A stretch of DNA of 64,000 nucleotides from Streptosporangium lutulentum (GCF_030811455.1 NZ_JAUSQU010000001.1:5518001-5582000); one strand, 5' to 3'; shown: positions 32,738 through 42,092, counted from the stretch's first letter. The notes: generated by a model not told the origin, from the sequence alone. Made by a program: numbers and translations.

Positions 32738-33220
32738 GTGCGTTCCGTCTCCCGGCGTGCCCTGTTGCGGGGAAGCGCCCTCGGGGTGGCCGCCCTGACG
32801 GCGGCGGGGTGTGCCGCCGAGGAGCCGAAACCCGTCGTGGCCAAGGCCCCGGATCCGGAGACGGTGCTGCTCAATCAACTGATCGCGGGCAAGGAGCAGA
32901 CCATCGCGCTGTACGTGTCGGCGGCCTCCGCCAAGCTCGCGCCCTTCACCGAGCGGCACAGGGCCCATCTGGCCGAGCTCCGCCGCAGGCTCTCCCAGCA
33001 CGCCCCGCCCGCCTCCGCCCCGCCCTCTCCCACGCCTTCCTCGGCCACTCCCACGCCGGGTCGCAGACCCACCGTGCGGAGCCTGCGCGCTCTGGAGCGC
33101 AAGGCCGCGGCGCAGCGTCCCCTTCAGCTCGCCGGCGCCTCCCCCCCGCTGGCCCAGCTGATCGCCTCCATCGGCGCCTGTGAGGCCGCGCACGACCTGG
33201 CCCTGTCGAGGCCCCTGTGA
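32738..33220 (+). CDS. Probable Tat-type lipoprotein, ferritin-like
   Basis: A 160-residue exported protein. The N-terminus VRSVSRRALLRGSALGVAAL ends in the lipobox LTAAGC, so it combines a twin-arginine signal with a lipidation site. The mature part is helical (NQLIAGKEQTIALYVSA) with a Pro/Ser linker (SAPPSPTPSSATP) in the middle. The GTG at 32738 follows GGAGG at 6 nt. It overlaps the next gene by 4 nt and is divergent from rimP. The pair is commonly found beside rimP in actinomycetes (general knowledge). Function unknown. Confidence 0.78.
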   Translation: MRSVSRRALLRGSALGVAALTAAGCAAEEPKPVVAKAPDPETVLLNQLIAGKEQTIALYVSAASAKLAPFTERHRAHLAELRRRLSQHAPPASAPPSPTPSSATPTPGRRPTVRSLRALERKAAAQRPLQLAGASPPLAQLIASIGACEAAHDLALSRPL

Positions 33221-33681
33221 CGACCGGCCAGGAGCTCGACACGGCTCTGGCGGCCGAGCACGCGGCCGTGTACGCCTACGGGGTCATCGGCGCCAGGACC
33301 ACGGGAAATCTGCGCGCCGTCGTGACGGCGGCCTTCAACGCCCACCGCGCCCGCCGCGACCAGCTCCGCACCTTGATCATCTCCGGTGGCGGCACCCCCG
33401 CCGAGCCGACCGCGACCTACGATCTCCCCGTCATCCCGTCCACCGCGGCCCAGGCGGTGGAGCTGGCCGTGCTGGTCGAGCGTGGGGTGACCGGCGCCTA
33501 CCTGGAGCTGACCGCGTCCGCCGACGCGACCGTCCGCCGGATGGCCGCGCTGGCCATGCAGGAGTCCGTCACCCGCTCGTACGGCCTGCGCCCGGAGATC
33601 GTGGCCTTCCCCGGCATGCCCGCCGCCCCCGAGCCCGTCCCTGCGGCGGCCCCGTCGAGCAGTCCCGCCCCCTCCCAGTGA
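33217..33681 (+). CDS. DUF4439 ferritin-like protein
   Basis: A 154-residue helical protein: LDTALAAEHAAVYAYGVIGA at the start, AHRARRDQLRTLIISGGG, VELAVLVERGVTGAYLELTA, then a disordered Pro/Ala tail. The Glu and His residues in the first helix are typical of ferritin-like DUF4439 proteins. Its GTG start overlaps the preceding lipoprotein gene by 4 nt (GTGA), so they probably work together at the cell surface, but no signal peptide is present here. Confidence 0.8.
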   Translation: MTTGQELDTALAAEHAAVYAYGVIGARTTGNLRAVVTAAFNAHRARRDQLRTLIISGGGTPAEPTATYDLPVIPSTAAQAVELAVLVERGVTGAYLELTASADATVRRMAALAMQESVTRSYGLRPEIVAFPGMPAAPEPVPAAAPSSSPAPSQ

Positions 33682-33949
33682 GCCGGTGATCTCCCGGCGA
33701 CCTCGTCCCGGCGGATCCCCGGCGACGCGAGGCGCCGCCCCTCAGGTCGCGGCGGCCCCGTCGCGGTGAGCGCGGTCCGCCTGCGGTTCGCCTGCGGTTC
33801 GCCTCCACCGAGGCTCCCACCCCCTTTTGTCGCCATTGAATCCGCTTTGGCCACGTTTGCCTTGCTTATCGCAGGTGGTCATATTTACTGCGTTTATCGC
33901 GAGCCTGGCGGGTAGCTGAACTTCCGCGAATACGTCTAGGGAGGAAGCA

Positions 33950-34144
33950 ATGGGTTGGGGCTATAGGAAGTCGATGAAGTTCGGTCCGTTCCGTCTTAAT
34001 CTCTCGCGAAGTGGAGTGGGCCACAGCTGGGGAAACCGCGCCTTCCGGGTCACCAAGACGGCCGACGGTCGCCGCACGCTGAGCGTCAACCTCCCCGGCG
34101 GCTTCCACTGGCGTAAGACCCTCGGGACCAGCGCTCGCCGCTGA
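33950..34144 (+). CDS. DUF4236 small protein 1
   Basis: A 64-residue protein: MGWGYRKSMKFGPFRLNLSR then SGVGHSWGNRAFRVTKTADG and LPGGFHWRK. The FGPFRLNLSxSGVG core is the DUF4236 signature. An AGGGAGG ribosome-binding site lies 7 nt upstream. A paralogue follows 78 bp downstream. Function unknown. Confidence 0.82.
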   Translation: MGWGYRKSMKFGPFRLNLSRSGVGHSWGNRAFRVTKTADGRRTLSVNLPGGFHWRKTLGTSARR

Positions 34145-34222
34145 CAGGGACCCGCCCGGGAACCATTCGACGACGTCCGTCGTTTTCAGGACACGTCACA
34201 AGGGTTTCGGGGAGAAGAGGCC

Positions 34223-34432
34223 ATGGGCTGGGGATACAGAAAGTCGATCAGACTCGGTCCTTTCCGGATCGACCTGTCTCCGCGAGGGGTGGGGCAGAGT
34301 TTCGGCAACCGCAGATTCCATTTCGCGAGAACCCCTGACGGCCGTAAATACGTGACCGTCAATCTGCCCGGCGGATTTCATGTGAGCAAGCTGATCGGTG
34401 GATCTTCCCGGCGCCGTCACCACCGATACTGA
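34223..34432 (+). CDS. DUF4236 small protein 2
   Basis: A 69-residue paralogue of the preceding gene: MGWGYRKSIRLGPFRIDLSP, RGVGQSFGNRRFHFARTPDG, VNLPGGFHVSK and a basic tail RRRHHRY. About half the positions match the first copy, concentrated in the first 30 residues. Probably a tandem duplication. It is followed by a strong two-way terminator shared with proS. Confidence 0.82.
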   Translation: MGWGYRKSIRLGPFRIDLSPRGVGQSFGNRRFHFARTPDGRKYVTVNLPGGFHVSKLIGGSSRRRHHRY

Positions 34433-34466
34433 CGGCGCCGAGCGCCCCGTCAACGCCGACGCGGGC

Positions 34467-34523
34467 CGCGTGAGAAAAGGAGCGGCCCACCCGTGACGGG
34501 TGGGCCGCTCCTTTTCTCACGCG
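34467..34523. terminator. Bidirectional terminator between DUF4236 gene and proS
   Basis: A 57-bp perfect palindrome with arms of 28 bp (34467-34494 and 34496-34523). Each arm ends with AAAAGG/CCTTTT next to a GC-rich stem, so it can end transcripts coming from both the plus-strand DUF4236 genes and the minus-strand proS. Confidence 0.85.
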
Positions 34524-34525
34524 AA

Positions 34526-34548
34526 GGCGCCTTCCACGTGAAGGCGCC
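34526..34548. terminator. Second stem-loop after proS
   Basis: GGCGCCTTC (34526-34534) pairs perfectly with GAAGGCGCC (34540-34548), loop CACGT, directly after the proS stop on the minus strand. Confidence 0.65.
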
Positions 34549-34553
34549 GGAGG

Positions 34554-36296
34554 TCAGGCGCCGCAGGCGGCCACGACGCGGTCGACGGCCTCGGCGATCG
34601 GGATCTCCTCCTTGATGCCGGTGACGCGATCGCGCAACTCCGCGACGCCCTGGGCGAGGCCCCTGCCGACGATCAGGATCGTCGGCATGCCGAGCAGTTC
34701 GGCGTCCTTGAACTTCACACCCGGGGAGACCCCGGAACGGTCATCGAGCAGGACGCGCAGGCCCCGGGCCTCAAGATCCTCGGCGAGCCGGGTCGCGGCC
34801 TCGATCTGGCCGTCCTTGCCGGTGCCCACGATGTGGACGTCGGCGGGGGCGACCTCACGGGGCCAGACCAGGCCCAGCTCGTCGTGCTTCTGCTCGGTGA
34901 GCACCGCCACGGCCCGGGAGACGCCGACGCCGTAGGAGCCCATGGTCACCCGGATGGGCTTGCCGTCGGGGCCGAGGGCGTCGAGTTTGGCGGCGTCGGC
35001 GTATTTGCGGCCAAGCTGGAAGATGTGACCGATCTCGATGCCCCGGTCGATGGAGAGGGCCGAGCCGCAGACCGGGCAGGCGTCGCCGGTGCGGACCTCG
35101 GCGGCCTCGATGGTGCCGTCGGCGACGAAGTCACGGCCGGCGACGACGTCCACGGCGTGCTTGCCGGGCTCGTTGGCTCCCGTCACCCAGGCGGTGCCGT
35201 CGACCACGCGAGGGTCGACGAGGTAGCGGATGCCGAGGCTCTTGAGGACCTGCGGGCCGATGTAGCCGCGCACCAGGCCGGGGTGCCTGGCGAAATCCTC
35301 GGCCTCGAAGATGGCGGGCTCGCCGGGGGCCAGAGAGGCCTCCAGCCGCTTGAAGTCGACCTCACGGTCTCCGGGCACGCCGACGATCACTGTCTCGGTC
35401 TTGTCGGAACCGGGCGTGGTCACCTTGACCACGATGTTCTTGAGCGTCTCGGCGGCGGTGACGTCGAGGCCGTGGTGCTCGTTGACGTAGGCGACCAGCG
35501 ACTCGATGGTCGGGGTCCCGGGGGTGTCGAGCACCCGCTGGGCGGGCCGCTCCCCGGTGATCGCGGCGGGGGCGGGGGTGGTGACCGCCTCCGCGTTGGC
35601 CGCGTAGCCGCAGTGGTGGCAGGCCACGAAGGTGTCCTCGCCGGTCGCGGCGGGGGCGAGGAACTCCTCCGACGCCGAGCCGCCCATCGCGCCGGACGTG
35701 GCGAAACAGATCTTGTAGCCGAGGCCGAGACGGTCGAAGATCCTGATGTAGGTCTCGCGGTGCCGCTCGTAGGAACGCTTGAGGCCCTCGTCGTCCAGGT
35801 CGAAGGAGTAGGAGTCCTTCATGACGAACTCGCGGCCTCGCAGGATGCCCGCCCGGGGACGGGCCTCGTCGCGGTATTTCGTCTGAATCTGGTAGAGCGT
35901 CACCGGATAGTCCTTATAGGAGGAGTACTCCCCCTTGACCATGTCGGTGAACATCTCCTCGTGGGTGGGGCCGAGAAGGTAGTCGGCGCCCTTGCGGTCC
36001 TTGAGGCGGAAGAGCGTGTCGCCGTACTCCGTCCAGCGGCCGGTGGCCTCGTAGTACTCGCGGGGCAGGAGCGCGGGGAAGAGCACCTCCTGGCCGCCCA
36101 TGCGGTTCATCTCCTCACGCACGATGCGCGTGACGTTCTCCAGGACCATCTTGCCGAGGGGCAGCCAGGAGTAGACGCCGGGTGCGATACGGCGGACATA
36201 ACCGGCGCGGACGAGCAACTTGTGGCTCGGGACCTCCGCGTCTGCCGGGTCGTCCCTCAGGGTTCGAAGAAACAACGACGACATGCGCAGCAGCAC
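34554..36296 (-). CDS. proS: Prolyl-tRNA synthetase, bacterial type
   Basis: Charges tRNA-Pro. The 580-residue protein has class II motif 1/2 regions (GVYSWLPLGKMVLENV; RDEARPRAGILRGREFVMKD), an editing insert at about residues 220-375 including the Cys-rich ACHHCGYAANAEAV, motif 3 with GSYGVGVSR and the C-terminal anticodon-binding domain. The GTG at 36296 follows AGGAG at 5 nt; an ATG four codons later is possible. No T-box or other leader element was recognised. Confidence 0.97.
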   Translation of the reverse strand: MLLRMSSLFLRTLRDDPADAEVPSHKLLVRAGYVRRIAPGVYSWLPLGKMVLENVTRIVREEMNRMGGQEVLFPALLPREYYEATGRWTEYGDTLFRLKDRKGADYLLGPTHEEMFTDMVKGEYSSYKDYPVTLYQIQTKYRDEARPRAGILRGREFVMKDSYSFDLDDEGLKRSYERHRETYIRIFDRLGLGYKICFATSGAMGGSASEEFLAPAATGEDTFVACHHCGYAANAEAVTTPAPAAITGERPAQRVLDTPGTPTIESLVAYVNEHHGLDVTAAETLKNIVVKVTTPGSDKTETVIVGVPGDREVDFKRLEASLAPGEPAIFEAEDFARHPGLVRGYIGPQVLKSLGIRYLVDPRVVDGTAWVTGANEPGKHAVDVVAGRDFVADGTIEAAEVRTGDACPVCGSALSIDRGIEIGHIFQLGRKYADAAKLDALGPDGKPIRVTMGSYGVGVSRAVAVLTEQKHDELGLVWPREVAPADVHIVGTGKDGQIEAATRLAEDLEARGLRVLLDDRSGVSPGVKFKDAELLGMPTILIVGRGLAQGVAELRDRVTGIKEEIPIAEAVDRVVAACGA

Positions 36297-36373
36297 GGCT
36301 ACTCCTAGCTAGCAGGGAAACGATGTCCTACAGGCTATCGACTGGCGCAAGCGAGTTGTCTGCGTTGGCCGCT

Positions 36374-37012
36374 TCAGAAGCTCGCCGCGAAGAGGAAGTC
36401 CGCGGACGCGATGACCAGTGCGACCGCTCCGGAACGGACCCAGCCCCATCCCCTGCGCAGTGTGAGCACCAGTCCCAGCACGAGCACGCTCACGGTCGTG
36501 ACGTTCCAGGGCCAGAACGCCAGGAGGTCCGTCCTGCCGGGCATCGCGCCGTTCATGCCCACGACCGCGACGAGCCCGGCCAGCACGCCGCCCGCCAGGT
36601 CTCCCCACAGGTCCTCTCGCCGGGTGAGGCAGGAGAGCACGCCGAACGACACAAGGGTGGCGAGCATGAGGTTCATGATGGTCCCGCTGCCGCCGAGGCC
36701 GCCGAACCGGTCTTCCGCGTGGAGGATCGAGACGGCCAGCGACGAGATGAGCGGCCCGAACGCGGCCAGCGCACCGGCCAGCAGCGCCCAGCCGAACCCG
36801 GCGGCGCTGCGTCCCACCATGACGACAAAAAGGATGTAGGCGTAGGGGTTGTAGACGCTGTAAAGCGGCTCGGGTCCGTAGGAGAGCAGGACTCCCAGAC
36901 CCCCGAGCAGCATTCCCGCGAAGAGCGAGACGACCATGTGCTGCAGGATGGCCTTCTCACGGCGGTCTCCCGCGAGGAAGTCAAGCGTGTAGTTCCGTTC
37001 CACCAAAGCCAC
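36374..37012 (-). CDS. Membrane protein of unknown function
   Basis: About 212 residues with six or seven hydrophobic segments, for example HMVVSLFAGMLLGGLGVLL, AYILFVVMVGRSAAGFGWAL, NLMLATLVSFGVLSCL and VLVLGLVLTLRRGWGW. I do not recognise the family. The start is unclear: GTG at 37012 is used here, with TTG at 37027 and GTG at 37000 as alternatives. It lies 77 bp before proS on the same strand and is divergent from fprA. Confidence 0.6.
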   Translation of the reverse strand: MALVERNYTLDFLAGDRREKAILQHMVVSLFAGMLLGGLGVLLSYGPEPLYSVYNPYAYILFVVMVGRSAAGFGWALLAGALAAFGPLISSLAVSILHAEDRFGGLGGSGTIMNLMLATLVSFGVLSCLTRREDLWGDLAGGVLAGLVAVVGMNGAMPGRTDLLAFWPWNVTTVSVLVLGLVLTLRRGWGWVRSGAVALVIASADFLFAASF

Positions 37013-37264
37013 CGATCCCCCGATCAAACTGTCATGTGGCCACGCGCAGTATATCTGACCTGCGGTAATGCGGAAAAACCTCTCGCGTTCCTTGGCGGAT
37101 CATGTGTTCGCCCAGGGGGCGGACCATGATCGGGGATCGGGTGGACACAACCGCTCCGGCGGACGATTCGATCACGTCGGCGCGCGATCCTGGCCGAGCG
37201 GCCCCCGTTGGTACAGAATCGAAGAGGGAATCGCGTTCATGACATCCAACGCCGAGGAGGCGAT

Positions 37265-38572
37265 GTGTCACTCCGAGTCGCGATTGTGGGATCGGGGCCT
37301 GCCGGGATCTACACGGCCGAGGCGCTGATGAAACAGGCCTCCGGCGACGTCGAGGTGGACGTGCTGGAGCGGCTGCCCACGCCCTACGGCCTGGTCCGGT
37401 ACGGCGTGGCCCCGGACCACACGTCGATCAAGTCGATCGCGGGCTATCTGCGCGGGGTCCTGGAGCTGCCGAACGTCCGGTTCCTGGGCGGCGTCGAGCT
37501 CGGCAAGGACATCGACGTGGCGGACCTGATCGACTGCTACGACGCGGTCGTCTACTGCACCGGCGCGATGGTGGACCGGCGGATGGACATCCCCGGCGAG
37601 GACCTGCCGGGGAGTGTGGCCGCCACCGACTTCGTGAACTGGTACTGCGGCCACCCCGACATGCCCGCCGATCGCTTCGTCCTCGACAGTTCCGAGGTCG
37701 CGGTGATCGGCGTGGGCAACGTGGCCGTGGACGTGGTGCGCGTCCTCGCCAAGACCGCGGAGGAGCTGCGCGCCACCGACGTGCCCGAGGAGGTGCTGAC
37801 CCGGCTGGCGGAGAGCAAGGTCAAGGCCATCCACATGATCGGCCGACGGGGGCCGGAGCACGCCAAGTTCACCCTGAAGGAGCTGCGAGAGCTGGGCGAG
37901 CTGGCCAACGCGGACGTGTACGTACGGCCCGAGGAGTGCGTGGCGGACGTCACCGCGGCGTCACGGCAGGTCCGGGGGAACGTCGAGGTCCTGCGGAGCT
38001 GGGCCGCCCGCAGTCCCGTGGGCCGTCCCCGGCGGCTGGACGTGCGGTTCTGGATGCGCCCGGTGGAGATCCTCGGCGACGGCAGGGTGGAGGCGCTCAA
38101 ACTCGAACGCACCCGGCTGGCGGAGGGCCGGGTCGTGGGCACCGGCGAGTTCGAGACCATCCCGGTCGGCATGGTCCTGCGCTCGGTCGGCTACCGCAGC
38201 GTGCCGTTGCCCGGCGTCCCCTTCTCCGAGGCCACCATGACCGTGCCGAACGAGGCCGGGCGGATCCAGGGCCGCGACCGCGAGTTCGTGGCGGGCTGGC
38301 TCAAGCGCGGTCCCACGGGGGTGATCGGCACCAACAAGTCCGACGCCGCCGAAACGGTCCGCACCCTTCTCGCCGACCTCGCCGGCCGCGAGCAGGTACG
38401 GCATGCGGACCTGGACGCCGTCCTCGCCTCACGGGGCGTCTCGCCCATCACCTACGAGCACTGGCTGGCCATCGAGGCGGCCGAGGCGGCGCTGGCGAAG
38501 TCCCTCGACCGCGGCGAACGTGTGAAGCTGCTCGGCCTCGCCGCCATGCTGAACGCCTCCGGCCGCCGATGA
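37265..38572 (+). CDS. fprA: NADPH-ferredoxin reductase, FprA type
   Basis: FAD enzyme of the adrenodoxin-reductase family that passes electrons from NADPH to ferredoxins. The 435-residue protein has the FAD motif VAIVGSGPAGIYTAEAL (residues about 4-20), PTPYGLVRYGVAPDH, the NADP site VAVIGVGNVAVDV and GRRGPEHAKFTLKELRE, and C-terminal GWLKRGPTGVIGTNKSDA. The GTG at 37265 is preceded by GAGGAGG. Its stop overlaps the start of the aldolase-like gene by 4 nt. It could serve P450 or other ferredoxin-linked enzymes elsewhere; no ferredoxin gene is beside it. Confidence 0.93.
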   Translation: MSLRVAIVGSGPAGIYTAEALMKQASGDVEVDVLERLPTPYGLVRYGVAPDHTSIKSIAGYLRGVLELPNVRFLGGVELGKDIDVADLIDCYDAVVYCTGAMVDRRMDIPGEDLPGSVAATDFVNWYCGHPDMPADRFVLDSSEVAVIGVGNVAVDVVRVLAKTAEELRATDVPEEVLTRLAESKVKAIHMIGRRGPEHAKFTLKELRELGELANADVYVRPEECVADVTAASRQVRGNVEVLRSWAARSPVGRPRRLDVRFWMRPVEILGDGRVEALKLERTRLAEGRVVGTGEFETIPVGMVLRSVGYRSVPLPGVPFSEATMTVPNEAGRIQGRDREFVAGWLKRGPTGVIGTNKSDAAETVRTLLADLAGREQVRHADLDAVLASRGVSPITYEHWLAIEAAEAALAKSLDRGERVKLLGLAAMLNASGRR

Positions 38573-39753
38573 GCCCCGGCATGCGTGTCACGCTCGCCGA
38601 CCCGCTCGCCCTGATCCCCGGCTTCGAGCGGGTCCACCGCGAGCAGTCGGCGAGATATCCCGCCCTGGCCGTGGAGTGGCAGCCGGTGCACACCGTCTAC
38701 GTCCCGGCCGACCGGTTCGACGCCGCGACGGTGGCCGCGTGGGGGAAGGCGGCACTGGAGTCGTTCGATCGGCACCTGTCCGCGAACGACCTGGCGGAAC
38801 TCTTCGAGACGGACGAGCGCATCGCGGGGGCCGTCCACAAGAAGGTGGCCGCGAAACTCGCCCGGGAGCCGATCGAGGACCTGCGGGTGGACTTCGAGGA
38901 CGGGTACGGCCTGCGCCCCGGGGAGGAGGACGGCCATGTCGCCGCCGCCGCCGAGGCGATCGCGGCCCTGCACGCGAACGGGACGCTCCCGCGCAGGTGG
39001 GGGCCGCGGGTGAAGTCCTTCGCCGACGGCGACCCGGTCCGGAGCGTCAGGACCCTCGACGGGTTCCTGACCGGGGTGATCGAACGCGTCGGACACCTGC
39101 CGGCCGGGTTCGTCGTCACCTTCCCCAAGGTGCTCATGAAGGCCTACCTCGGCCAGTTCGCCGACTGCCTGGAGGCGCTGGAGAAGGGGCTGGGCCTCAG
39201 GCCGGGCGCCCTCAGGTTCGAGATCCAGGTGGAGGCCACCCAGACGGTGTCCTTCCTCGACGCGGACCTGGTCCCCGCTCTCGGCGGCAGGCTGGCCGCG
39301 GCGCACTTCGGGGTCTTCGACTACACGGCGAGCTGCTCCCTGCCCCCGCACGAGCAGCGGCTGGACCACCCGGCCTGCGACCACGCCCGGCACGTCATGC
39401 AGACCGCCTTCGCCGGGACCGGGGTGGAGCTGTCGGACGGCTCGCTGGCCGCCTTCCCCGCCTCCGACGACAGGCATGTGGTGCGGGACCTGTGGCGACG
39501 CCACGCGGGGATGGTCAGGCACTCCCTGAGTCACGGCTTCTACCAGGGCTGGGACATGCATCCGTCGCATCTGGTCAGCCGTTACGCCGCGGTCTACGCC
39601 TTTCATCTGTCCCGGTATGAGGAGTACTCCCACCGGGTGCGGGCCTGGGAGGAGCAGCGGGAGGCGGGAGGCGGCGTGATGGACGAGCCCGCCACGATCA
39701 AGACGATGGCCGCCGCCCTCCGCCGGGCGGATCTGGCCCTGGGCGACGCCTGA
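38569..39753 (+). CDS. Aldolase/citrate-lyase-like protein (DUF6986 type)
   Basis: A 394-residue protein resembling HpcH/HpaI and citrate lyase beta-type TIM barrels: IEDLRVDFEDGYGLRPGEED (about residues 105-124), FVVTFPKVLMKAYLGQF, RFEIQVEATQTVSFLDADLV and the late HGFYQGWDMHPSHLVSRYAA. The FEDGY and IQVEATQ segments are likely metal and active-site regions by analogy. Its ATG overlaps the fprA stop (ATGA), so the two are coupled. The substrate is unknown. An aldolase or lyase role is inferred from fold only. Confidence 0.75.
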   Translation: MSPGMRVTLADPLALIPGFERVHREQSARYPALAVEWQPVHTVYVPADRFDAATVAAWGKAALESFDRHLSANDLAELFETDERIAGAVHKKVAAKLAREPIEDLRVDFEDGYGLRPGEEDGHVAAAAEAIAALHANGTLPRRWGPRVKSFADGDPVRSVRTLDGFLTGVIERVGHLPAGFVVTFPKVLMKAYLGQFADCLEALEKGLGLRPGALRFEIQVEATQTVSFLDADLVPALGGRLAAAHFGVFDYTASCSLPPHEQRLDHPACDHARHVMQTAFAGTGVELSDGSLAAFPASDDRHVVRDLWRRHAGMVRHSLSHGFYQGWDMHPSHLVSRYAAVYAFHLSRYEEYSHRVRAWEEQREAGGGVMDEPATIKTMAAALRRADLALGDA

Positions 39754-39776
39754 CCCGAGGGTCTTCGGGCGGCGCC

Positions 39777-40451
39777 TCAGTCGATCAGTGCCCGCCAGTC
39801 ACGGACCAGGCGCGCGTCGACCGGGTCGGACCACGAGGCCCGCACGGCGCTGCCGACGTGGAAGGCCCGCACGCCGTACTCCATCAGCAGCGGGACGTGC
39901 CCCGGCCTGAGCCCGCCGCCCACCATGATCAGCGGGCCGTCGCCGGCCTCGCAGCGGGTCTTGATCACCCGCAGGCCCTCCGTCACGCCACCGGGCGCAC
40001 CCGAGGTGAGCACGGTGGCGAGGTTGGGCAGCAGGCGGACGGCACGCCAGCTCGCCTGGACGTCGGCCGCGTGGTCCACCGCCCGGTGGAAGGTCCAGGG
40101 CAGCGGGGTCACCGCGTGGATGAGCGCCTCGGTGGCGGCCAGGTCGACCGCCCCCGCGGAGTCGAGGAAGCCGAACACGAACCCGGCCGCGCCCGCCTCG
40201 GAGAGGGCCTTGGCATCGCGCCGCAGGCCCTCCAGCGACTCGGGCGTGGCCAGGAACGACGCGTCGCCGCGCAACATCACCATCTGCGGCAGCGCACACT
40301 CCTTGGAGATCGCCGCGACCGTCTCCACCGCCGGGGTGAGCCCGTCGGACGCCATGTCGACGACGATCTCCAGACGGTCTGCGCCGCCTTCTTCGGCCGC
40401 GACGGCGTCACGCACGTCAAGCGCGATCACCTCAAGCAAGGATCCGGTCAT
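39777..40451 (-). CDS. cutC: CutC family protein
   Basis: A 224-residue TIM-barrel protein historically linked to copper homeostasis, a role now considered uncertain. Family features: LLEVIALDVRDAVAAEEGGA, DRLEIVVDMASDGLTPAVET, PWTFHRAVDHAADVQASWRA, VLTSGAPGGVTEGL and PLIMVGGGLRPGHV. Convergent with the aldolase-like gene. Confidence 0.9.
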   Translation of the reverse strand: MTGSLLEVIALDVRDAVAAEEGGADRLEIVVDMASDGLTPAVETVAAISKECALPQMVMLRGDASFLATPESLEGLRRDAKALSEAGAAGFVFGFLDSAGAVDLAATEALIHAVTPLPWTFHRAVDHAADVQASWRAVRLLPNLATVLTSGAPGGVTEGLRVIKTRCEAGDGPLIMVGGGLRPGHVPLLMEYGVRAFHVGSAVRASWSDPVDARLVRDWRALID

Positions 40452-40494
40452 GAAGTGAGGCTATCGGATGACTTTGTCCGGGGATCGCCGTGGT

Positions 40495-41109
40495 TCAGAC
40501 CTGCTCCGGCACGAGCAGCCCGCGACGGTCCACGAACGGCACCTCGGCTTCGGACGCCCTGCCACGAAGGCCCCCCGCCCGCTGGAACAGGGCTCCCGAC
40601 GCGCGGTGCGGCAGGTCGACCGTGCGCAGGTGGGCGAAACGCTGCCCCCGATAGTAATCCTGAAGCCTCGGATTGTCCTTGGAACAGTCAAGCCGGAGCC
40701 AGCGCCGGCCCGTCGCCAGGACCCTCAGGCCCGCCCAGTCGAGCAGCGCCTCCCCCAGACCGCGGCCGGAGTAGCCTCGCGCGACGGACAGTTTGTGAAC
40801 GTAGAGGGCCGTTCCGGGACCGTCCTCGGGGGCCCAGAACTCCGGATCCGCGTGACCGTCCAGGGCGATGGTGGCGGCCGGTCTCTCCTCTCCTCTTTCG
40901 CCGTCCAGCAGATACAGGACGCCCTCCGCGATCAGCGGGCTGATCCGCTCGGCGGGGAAGCCCCCGACCGGCCACTGGCGTACGCCGCGGCCGTTCAGCC
41001 AGCCGGCGGTCTCGGCGAGGAGCGCGAGCACTCCTTGGAGATCGCCGTTCGTGGCTCTGCGCAGCGTGAGCCTGCGCGTGAGGGTGGGGTTGACGGTGTT
41101 TGAGTGCAT
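40495..41109 (-). CDS. GNAT-family N-acetyltransferase
   Basis: A 204-residue acetyltransferase. The acetyl-CoA region is YVHKLSVARGYSGRGLGEAL (about residues 102-121; SGRGLG) followed by RWLRLDCSKDNPRLQDYYRG, a pattern common in actinomycete GNAT proteins. N-terminal LRRATNGDLQGVLALLAETA is typical. The last 30 residues are an unusual tail. Upstream, 41110-41322 is a gap with no recognised features. Confidence 0.85.
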   Translation of the reverse strand: MHSNTVNPTLTRRLTLRRATNGDLQGVLALLAETAGWLNGRGVRQWPVGGFPAERISPLIAEGVLYLLDGERGEERPAATIALDGHADPEFWAPEDGPGTALYVHKLSVARGYSGRGLGEALLDWAGLRVLATGRRWLRLDCSKDNPRLQDYYRGQRFAHLRTVDLPHRASGALFQRAGGLRGRASEAEVPFVDRRGLLVPEQV

Positions 41110-41322
41110 GATTCATCCCTTCGTTGCACTCGGTGCGTGAAGTGACACGGAAAGTGGCCGAACGACGGCGCACGGCATCCATGCCGGGCTAGGCGAAGCG
41201 CCTAGGGGCCTGAGGCGAGCGGGGAAAGGGGATCGCGCCCGGCCGCCCGGCGAGCACAGCCCGATGATCGCCCGCGGCGCGGGCGAAGGCGGGGCCGGCC
41301 CGTCGGGGCGGTCACGGAACCG

Positions 41323-42069
41323 TCAACGGCTTTCCAGCTCGTATCTGATCAGGTGCTTGTCCGAGGGAAGGACCGACACCGCGACCCGCACTGGGGTGTC
41401 GCTCTCGTCGTATCCGACCCGGACGTAGACGACGACCGGGGTGCCCAGTTCGAGCTGGAGCATCTCGGCCTCCGAACTGTTGGGCATCCGCGCCCAGATG
41501 TCGTCGACCATCCGGACCTGGGGGTGGCCGAGTTCCTCAAGCACCCTGTTGGCCCCGCGCATGATGTCGCCGGGGCGGGCGATCTCGGAGTCGGCGACCA
41601 GCGCCAGCGGGAAGTAGGAGTCGTTGGTGTTGTACGGCTGGCCGTCCACGAACCTCAGCCTGCGGCGGACCACGGCGAGCTCGTCGTCCTGGAGTTCCAG
41701 CCTGCTGGCGATCTCCTCGATCGGATGCACGATCGACACCTCGATGTTCTGGCTCGGCGCGCGTCCCTCCTGGGAGACCGCCCAGGCGAAAGCCTCCCTG
41801 GTCTCCTCGGGCTGCGGCTGGAGCTCCCTCTGGGGGTGGATGAGCAGCGGGCGGCGCTCCCTGACCACGGTGCCCCGACGGGGGGTGCGAGTGACCAGCC
41901 CCTCGTTCACCAGCTCACCGAGGGCGAGCCGCACGGTGTTGCGACTCACCTGGTGGGTGAGCATGAGCTCCACTTCGGTCGGCAGCTGATCCCCCGGTCC
42001 GAGCGCACCGGAGTAGATGGTCCTCCGAAGGTCGGAAGCCACCAGTTGATACAGCGTTGACCGTGCCAT
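41323..42069 (-). CDS. GntR-family regulator, HutC type with UTRA domain
   Basis: A 248-residue regulator. The winged helix (LYQLVASDLRRTIYSGALGP; HQVSRNTVRLALGELVNEGL) occupies residues about 5-70 and the UTRA domain about 95-245 (EIASRLELQDDELAVVRRRL, YNTNDSYFPLALVADSEIA, VYVRVGYDESDTPVRVAVSV). It is divergent from the small gene at 42191, and the 121-bp gap holds an ACTAGA-TCTAGT dyad that is a likely autoregulatory site. Effector unknown. Confidence 0.88.
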   Translation of the reverse strand: MARSTLYQLVASDLRRTIYSGALGPGDQLPTEVELMLTHQVSRNTVRLALGELVNEGLVTRTPRRGTVVRERRPLLIHPQRELQPQPEETREAFAWAVSQEGRAPSQNIEVSIVHPIEEIASRLELQDDELAVVRRRLRFVDGQPYNTNDSYFPLALVADSEIARPGDIMRGANRVLEELGHPQVRMVDDIWARMPNSSEAEMLQLELGTPVVVYVRVGYDESDTPVRVAVSVLPSDKHLIRYELESR

Positions 42070-42092
42070 TTGGTCCCCTTTGTGCCAACAAA

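Noticed and set aside
37032..37271. A 79-codon minus-strand frame between the membrane-protein gene and fprA
   Set aside because: No recognisable features; it covers the divergent promoter region and runs into the fprA start.
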